A stretch of 64,000 nt of DNA from JBFGFX01 sp965232455. GTDB taxonomy: Bacteria; Pseudomonadota; Gammaproteobacteria; Steroidobacterales; Woeseiaceae. Where the stretch lies: positions 4,030,001 through 4,094,000 of the forward strand of contig OZ246981.1 in assembly GCA_965232455.1 (NCBI GenBank). Reading direction: 5' to 3'. Below, piece after piece: positions 60,477 to 64,000 of this stretch. The notes beneath the pieces were generated by a model. It saw nothing but the letters and a program-made list of their open reading frames with translations, was not told the origin of the DNA and ran no database searches. The position numbers and the translations under genes were made by a program. Within the stretch, counting starts at the first letter, position 1, and every line of letters begins with the position of its first letter.

Positions 60477-62969
60477 TCAGGCGCCGCGAAGCACGTTGAC
60501 CGGCGGGGCGTTGATGGCGCCGCGCGCGGCCGCGAAGCCGCTCAGACAGACCAGCAGCATGCCGCCGAAGAGCCCGGCAGCCCACAAGGGCGCGCTGAAA
60601 TTGTAATCGAGATCAAAGAGCTCCACGGCGATCACGGCCGCGAGTATCGAGGCGCCGGCCGCGGCGAGCAGTCCCGCCGCAAAACCGATGGCCGCGAACT
60701 CCGTCAGCACACCGGACAACACGGTTCGACGACGCACGCCCAGCGCCCGCAACATCGCGCTCTCGAAGCGCCGTTCGTCGATCGTGGACTGTACGGCCGC
60801 GAACAGCACCGCTATGCCGGCGGCCAGCGTGAAAACGAACACCGCCTGGACGGCGAGGCTCGCTTTATCGATGATGCCTTTGACCTGATTGAGGATGGTG
60901 TCCAGGTCGATGACCGAAACCGTGGGATGCTGGCGGACGAGGTTCAACAGAACGTCCTTGCGGCTGCTGTCGATTTTGAGGCTCGCGACAAAGGTCGCCG
61001 GCAGCCCGTCGAGCGAACCCGGCGACAGCACCATGAAAAAGTTCGGTTGAAAGGAGTCCCAGTTGATGTGGCGCAGGCTCGAAATCGTCAGCTCGACTTC
61101 CCGGCCGGCAATCAGAAAAACGAGTTTGTCGCCGACGCCGACGCCAAGCTCCATCGCCGCCTCTTCTTCGACCGACACCAGCGGCGGGCCGTCGTAATCA
61201 GGCGCCCACCACTCGCCGGCCACCAGATCGTTGCTGTCGCTCATCGATGCGGACCAGGTCAGATTCGCTTCGCGGTTGGCCATCCATCGACCGTCCTCCA
61301 TCGGGTATTCCCGTTCCTTGACGTCTTCTCCGTTGATGGTCGACATCCTCGCGCGAACCAAGGGCACGAACTCCGGCGCGGCTATGCCGGCCGACTGGAA
61401 GATGGCGGCGATCGACGCCCGTTCCTGCGGCTGAATGTTGATCAGGAAGTTGTTGGGTGCGTCTTCGTCGAGCGTGCGCTGCCAGCCGTCCAGAAGATCG
61501 GTGCGCACGAACGTGAGCAACAGCAGCACGGTCAGGCCGAGACCGAAAGCCACCACCTGAACTGCACTGTCACGCCCTCGACGCGACACGTTGGCCAACC
61601 CGTATCGCCAGGCAATGCCGACACCGCTGCGAGATCGTCCCATCAGCGATACCAGTCCGCGGCCCATGACGTAGAGCGCCGCCGACACCGCCAGCATGCC
61701 GCCGAGAACGATGAGCAGCATCAGGCCGTCGCCAATCATCTGGTAGAGCAGGACGGCGACCGCGACGAGCGAGGTGCCGGCGACAAACAACCGCGACGGC
61801 GGCGGCGGCATCGCATCGCGACGCAGCACCCGCAGCGGCGGCGTGTTGCGCAGCTGGATGATCGACGGCAGCGCAAACCCGCCGAGGAGTATCAACGCCG
61901 CCCCGGTGCCGAGCCAGACCGGCGCCGGGCCCGGGTCCGGGAGGTCGCTGGCAAAAAGCTCCGCCAGCATCCCGGTGACGACGTACTCGACGCCGAAGCC
62001 GACGGAGCTTCCAAGGGCCACGCCCGATAACCCCAGCAAAACCAGCTGCACGGACGCCGCCGTGACGATGAACTTCTGGCTGGCGCCCAACGCCTTCATC
62101 AGCGCGACGGTATCCATGCGGCGCTGCGCAAAACGCCGTGCGGACATGGCAATCGCGACCGCGCTGAGCAATACGCTGATGACCGCGGTGAGAGACAGGA
62201 AACGCTGCGCCCGATCCGCCGCGTTGCCGGCCCGCTCGCTGGAGTCTTCCCGATTGCGCACGCGCACGGATTCCGGCAGGTTCTCTTCCACGGCCTCATA
62301 GAACTCGTCGACGACCGAAGCTTCGTCACCGGCCACCAGCAGCGCATAACTGACGCGGCTGCCCTCGTTGATCAGTCCGGTGCGGGGCATGTCCGCCAGA
62401 TTGACCATCACCGAAGGCGCCAGCGACGCGAAGCCGATCGATTGGTCGGGCCGATAGGTCAAAACCGCGTCTATCGTGAGGTCCGCCTCGCCCACCGATA
62501 CCCGGTCGCCGACGCTCACCCCCAGGCGGGCCATCAGCGCGGCGTCGGCCCATACCTCGCCCGGTGGCGGAACCGTGTCCACTTCCCGCTGTTCACCGAA
62601 TAGACGGTCCGCGACCCGCACGCGGCCGCGCAGCGGGTAGGTCTCGTTGACGCCCTTGACCGTCGCCAGCGAACTCTCCTCGCCGGCAAAAATGACGCTG
62701 GGAAACGTCTGCGTCTCCGCCGTCGCCAGACCGTAAGCCTGGGCGCTCTGGCGCCACTCCTCGGGAATGGGGTCGGGCGAGCGCAGCCTGAGATCGGCCG
62801 CCAGCACTTCGTTGGCCTGCCGGGCAACGGCCTTGCCGATGCGGTCGGTCAGGAAGCCTACGGCGGTCAGCGCCGCGACCGCCAGGGCCACCGCGGCCAG
62901 CAGGATCACCACTTCTCCCGACCGCAGCTCGCGGCCGAAACTCCGCACCGCGTAGAGTACCGCCTTCAT
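60477..62969 (-). CDS. FtsX-type ABC transporter permease (YbbP-like)
   Basis: Membrane protein of 830 residues with two FtsX/MacB-like halves. Each half has an N-terminal or central span followed by a periplasmic domain and three spans: span ~22-42, periplasmic part ~50-250, spans ~255-385 (LSLTAVISVLLSAVAIAMSA), then spans ~415-500 and a second periplasmic part, and spans ~700-825 ending VNVLRGA. Ten or so spans and a size of ~830 match YbbP, the permease of the YbbA-YbbP lipoprotein-like exporter encoded next to tesA. It overlaps the ATPase gene by ATGA. Confidence 0.93.
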   Translation of the reverse strand: MKAVLYAVRSFGRELRSGEVVILLAAVALAVAALTAVGFLTDRIGKAVARQANEVLAADLRLRSPDPIPEEWRQSAQAYGLATAETQTFPSVIFAGEESSLATVKGVNETYPLRGRVRVADRLFGEQREVDTVPPPGEVWADAALMARLGVSVGDRVSVGEADLTIDAVLTYRPDQSIGFASLAPSVMVNLADMPRTGLINEGSRVSYALLVAGDEASVVDEFYEAVEENLPESVRVRNREDSSERAGNAADRAQRFLSLTAVISVLLSAVAIAMSARRFAQRRMDTVALMKALGASQKFIVTAASVQLVLLGLSGVALGSSVGFGVEYVVTGMLAELFASDLPDPGPAPVWLGTGAALILLGGFALPSIIQLRNTPPLRVLRRDAMPPPPSRLFVAGTSLVAVAVLLYQMIGDGLMLLIVLGGMLAVSAALYVMGRGLVSLMGRSRSGVGIAWRYGLANVSRRGRDSAVQVVAFGLGLTVLLLLTFVRTDLLDGWQRTLDEDAPNNFLINIQPQERASIAAIFQSAGIAAPEFVPLVRARMSTINGEDVKEREYPMEDGRWMANREANLTWSASMSDSNDLVAGEWWAPDYDGPPLVSVEEEAAMELGVGVGDKLVFLIAGREVELTISSLRHINWDSFQPNFFMVLSPGSLDGLPATFVASLKIDSSRKDVLLNLVRQHPTVSVIDLDTILNQVKGIIDKASLAVQAVFVFTLAAGIAVLFAAVQSTIDERRFESAMLRALGVRRRTVLSGVLTEFAAIGFAAGLLAAAGASILAAVIAVELFDLDYNFSAPLWAAGLFGGMLLVCLSGFAAARGAINAPPVNVLRGA

Positions 62970-63673
62970 TTGACGCCACCCGTGTCGGCCACCAGTTTGC
63001 CCGCGTCCAGCCGGATCTCCCGGTCGCAGCGCTCGGCCAGGGAGCGATCGTGGGTGACGAGCACCAGGGTGGTTGATGAGTTGCGGTTCAGCTCGAACAT
63101 GATATTCATGATGTTCTCCCCGGTTTTGGCGTCCAGGTTGCCGGTCGGTTCGTCCGCAAAGAGGACCGCGGGCTCGGTCGCGAATGCGCGCGCGATGGCC
63201 ACCCGCTGCTTCTCACCGCCGGACAACTGCGCCGGATAATGACTGGTCCGCTCTTTGAGACCAACCTGCTCCAGAATCTCGAGCGCGCTTTCGCGCGGCG
63301 AGGCGCTGCCGGCCAGCTCCAGAGGCAACATAACGTTCTCGAGTGCATTGAGCGAGGGCACGAGGTGGAAAGACTGAAACACGAAGCCGACGCTCGCCGC
63401 GCGCACCTGGGCACGTCCGTCTTCGTCCAATTCGGAAAGATTCCAGCCGTCGAGCCAGATCTGGCCGCTGCTGGGAAGGTCCAGCCCCGCCAGCAGGGCC
63501 AGCAGCGTCGATTTGCCGGCGCCGGACGGGCCCACGACGGCAACCGAATCGCCTCGCTCGACCGCGAAACTGACGTCGGAAAGAATGGTCAGACTCCCTT
63601 CGGGGCTGGTAACCTGCTTGGTGACGGCCTCCGTCGCAAGAACCGTTTGAGCACTGGGTGAATCGTTCGACAT
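62966..63673 (-). CDS. ABC transporter ATP-binding protein (YbbA-like)
   Basis: ATPase subunit of 235 residues in the LolD/MacB subfamily. Motifs: Walker A VVGPSGAGKSTLLALLAGLD, Q-loop FVFQSFHLVPSLNALENVML, signature YPAQLSGGEKQRVAIARAFA, Walker B VLFADEPTGNLDAKTG, His-loop LVLVTHDRSLAERC. It drives the FtsX-type permease that follows with a 4-base overlap. The start ATG (63673) overlaps the divergent tesA ATG on the other strand, so the two genes have no true intergenic region. Confidence 0.95.
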   Translation of the reverse strand: MSNDSPSAQTVLATEAVTKQVTSPEGSLTILSDVSFAVERGDSVAVVGPSGAGKSTLLALLAGLDLPSSGQIWLDGWNLSELDEDGRAQVRAASVGFVFQSFHLVPSLNALENVMLPLELAGSASPRESALEILEQVGLKERTSHYPAQLSGGEKQRVAIARAFATEPAVLFADEPTGNLDAKTGENIMNIMFELNRNSSTTLVLVTHDRSLAERCDREIRLDAGKLVADTGGVK

Positions 63674-64000
63674 GCGCGTTTTTTTGACCTTATTACTGTT
63701 GTTGCAATTACTGTCGCCAGCGGCCATCCCGGCATCGGAGGGTCCAGCCGTGATGGTGTTCGGCGACAGCCTGAGCGCCGGGTTCGGCATTGACGTTGAC
63801 CAATCCTGGCCCGCTTTGTTGCAATCCCGGCTCGCATCGGAAGGGTACGAACATCGGGTCGTGAACGCCAGCATCAGCGGCGAAACGACCGAAGGCGGCG
63901 CCACCAGGATCGGAACGGCCCTGGAGAGCTTTGCGCCGGAACTGGTGATCCTGGAACTCGGCGGCAACGACGGACTGCGTGGATTTCCCCCAAAACGCAT
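63672..64000 (+). CDS. tesA: Lysophospholipase/acyl-CoA thioesterase I TesA, 5' part
   Basis: Partial gene cut off by the window end; 109 codons are visible. The N-terminus is a signal peptide (VFLTLLLLLQLLSPAAIPA), as for this periplasmic SGNH hydrolase. Block I is VMVFGDSLSAGFG with the catalytic Ser, block II VVNASISGETTEGGATR with the oxyanion Gly, block III LVILELGGNDGLRG with the Asn. It is divergent from ybbA, as in many gammaproteobacteria. Hydrolyses acyl thioesters and lysophospholipids. Confidence 0.92.
   Translation, partial: MRVFLTLLLLLQLLSPAAIPASEGPAVMVFGDSLSAGFGIDVDQSWPALLQSRLASEGYEHRVVNASISGETTEGGATRIGTALESFAPELVILELGGNDGLRGFPPKR

Overview
The window is a stretch of GC-rich bacterial chromosome, most likely from a gammaproteobacterium: it carries YggX, MutY, YajQ, YcgN, AsmA, PEP carboxylase and a trpE-G-D-C-F-B-A operon with a leader peptide. 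I cannot name a genus. The first ~16.9 kb is visibly more AT-rich (apart from the hipBA block) than the rest and ends at a tRNA-Phe gene; I read it as a defence island inserted at that tRNA.

Island (1-16.9 kb): an mrr restriction gene; a minus-strand type I restriction operon (XRE regulator, hsdM, a broken small gene, hsdS, and an hsdR with an N-terminal HNH nuclease domain), followed in frame by a remnant of a second Mrr-type protein; a small unknown gene; a hipB-hipA pair with repeated operator-like motifs; then, between a degraded copy of the tRNA-Phe 3' end (12095-12117) and the intact tRNA-Phe (16889-16964), a HEPN-like gene divergent from a five-gene operon. That operon encodes QueC-like, TGT-like, CD-NTase, SLATT membrane effector and HhH-GPD glycosylase-like proteins. 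This is the gene content of a type IV CBASS anti-phage system and is the main find. The CD-NTase starts with Met followed by six glycines, which fits (from memory of recent work) N-terminal conjugation of a 7-deazaguanine by the QueC-like partner.

Chromosomal part: 17.1-25.1 kb holds a YHS-domain gene and a six-gene minus-strand operon (class II glutamine amidotransferase, Na+/H+-type antiporter, Rieske-FMN glutamate synthase-like protein, DUF5996, Rieske-TPP enzyme, TrkA_C-type membrane protein) that looks like an undescribed redox/nitrogen module. Next come an ECF sigma/anti-sigma pair, alanine dehydrogenase with a divergent Lrp regulator and a clear palindromic operator, egtB-egtD for ergothioneine, an HxlR regulator divergent from a PAP2/vanadium-haloperoxidase-like gene, the asmA-SRPBCC-mutY-yggX operon, a second ECF sigma operon with a DUF4097 protein, and a GGDEF protein with a degenerate EAL domain. 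The trp operon (41.8-48.5 kb) has an attenuator whose promoter is placed so that trpL is probably leaderless. An SLC13 transporter, a large unrecognised gene, yajQ, ppc, a nitroreductase, ycgN, a 2-hydroxyacid dehydrogenase, a LacI regulator, a NUDIX hydrolase, and an FtsX-type ABC exporter divergent from a partial tesA fill the rest.

Several genes (hsdS, the small gene before it, asmA) are disrupted by single missing bases in or next to short homopolymers. These may be real mutations or consensus errors of the assembly, so they should be checked against reads before being interpreted. No integrase, transposase or CRISPR array was seen.
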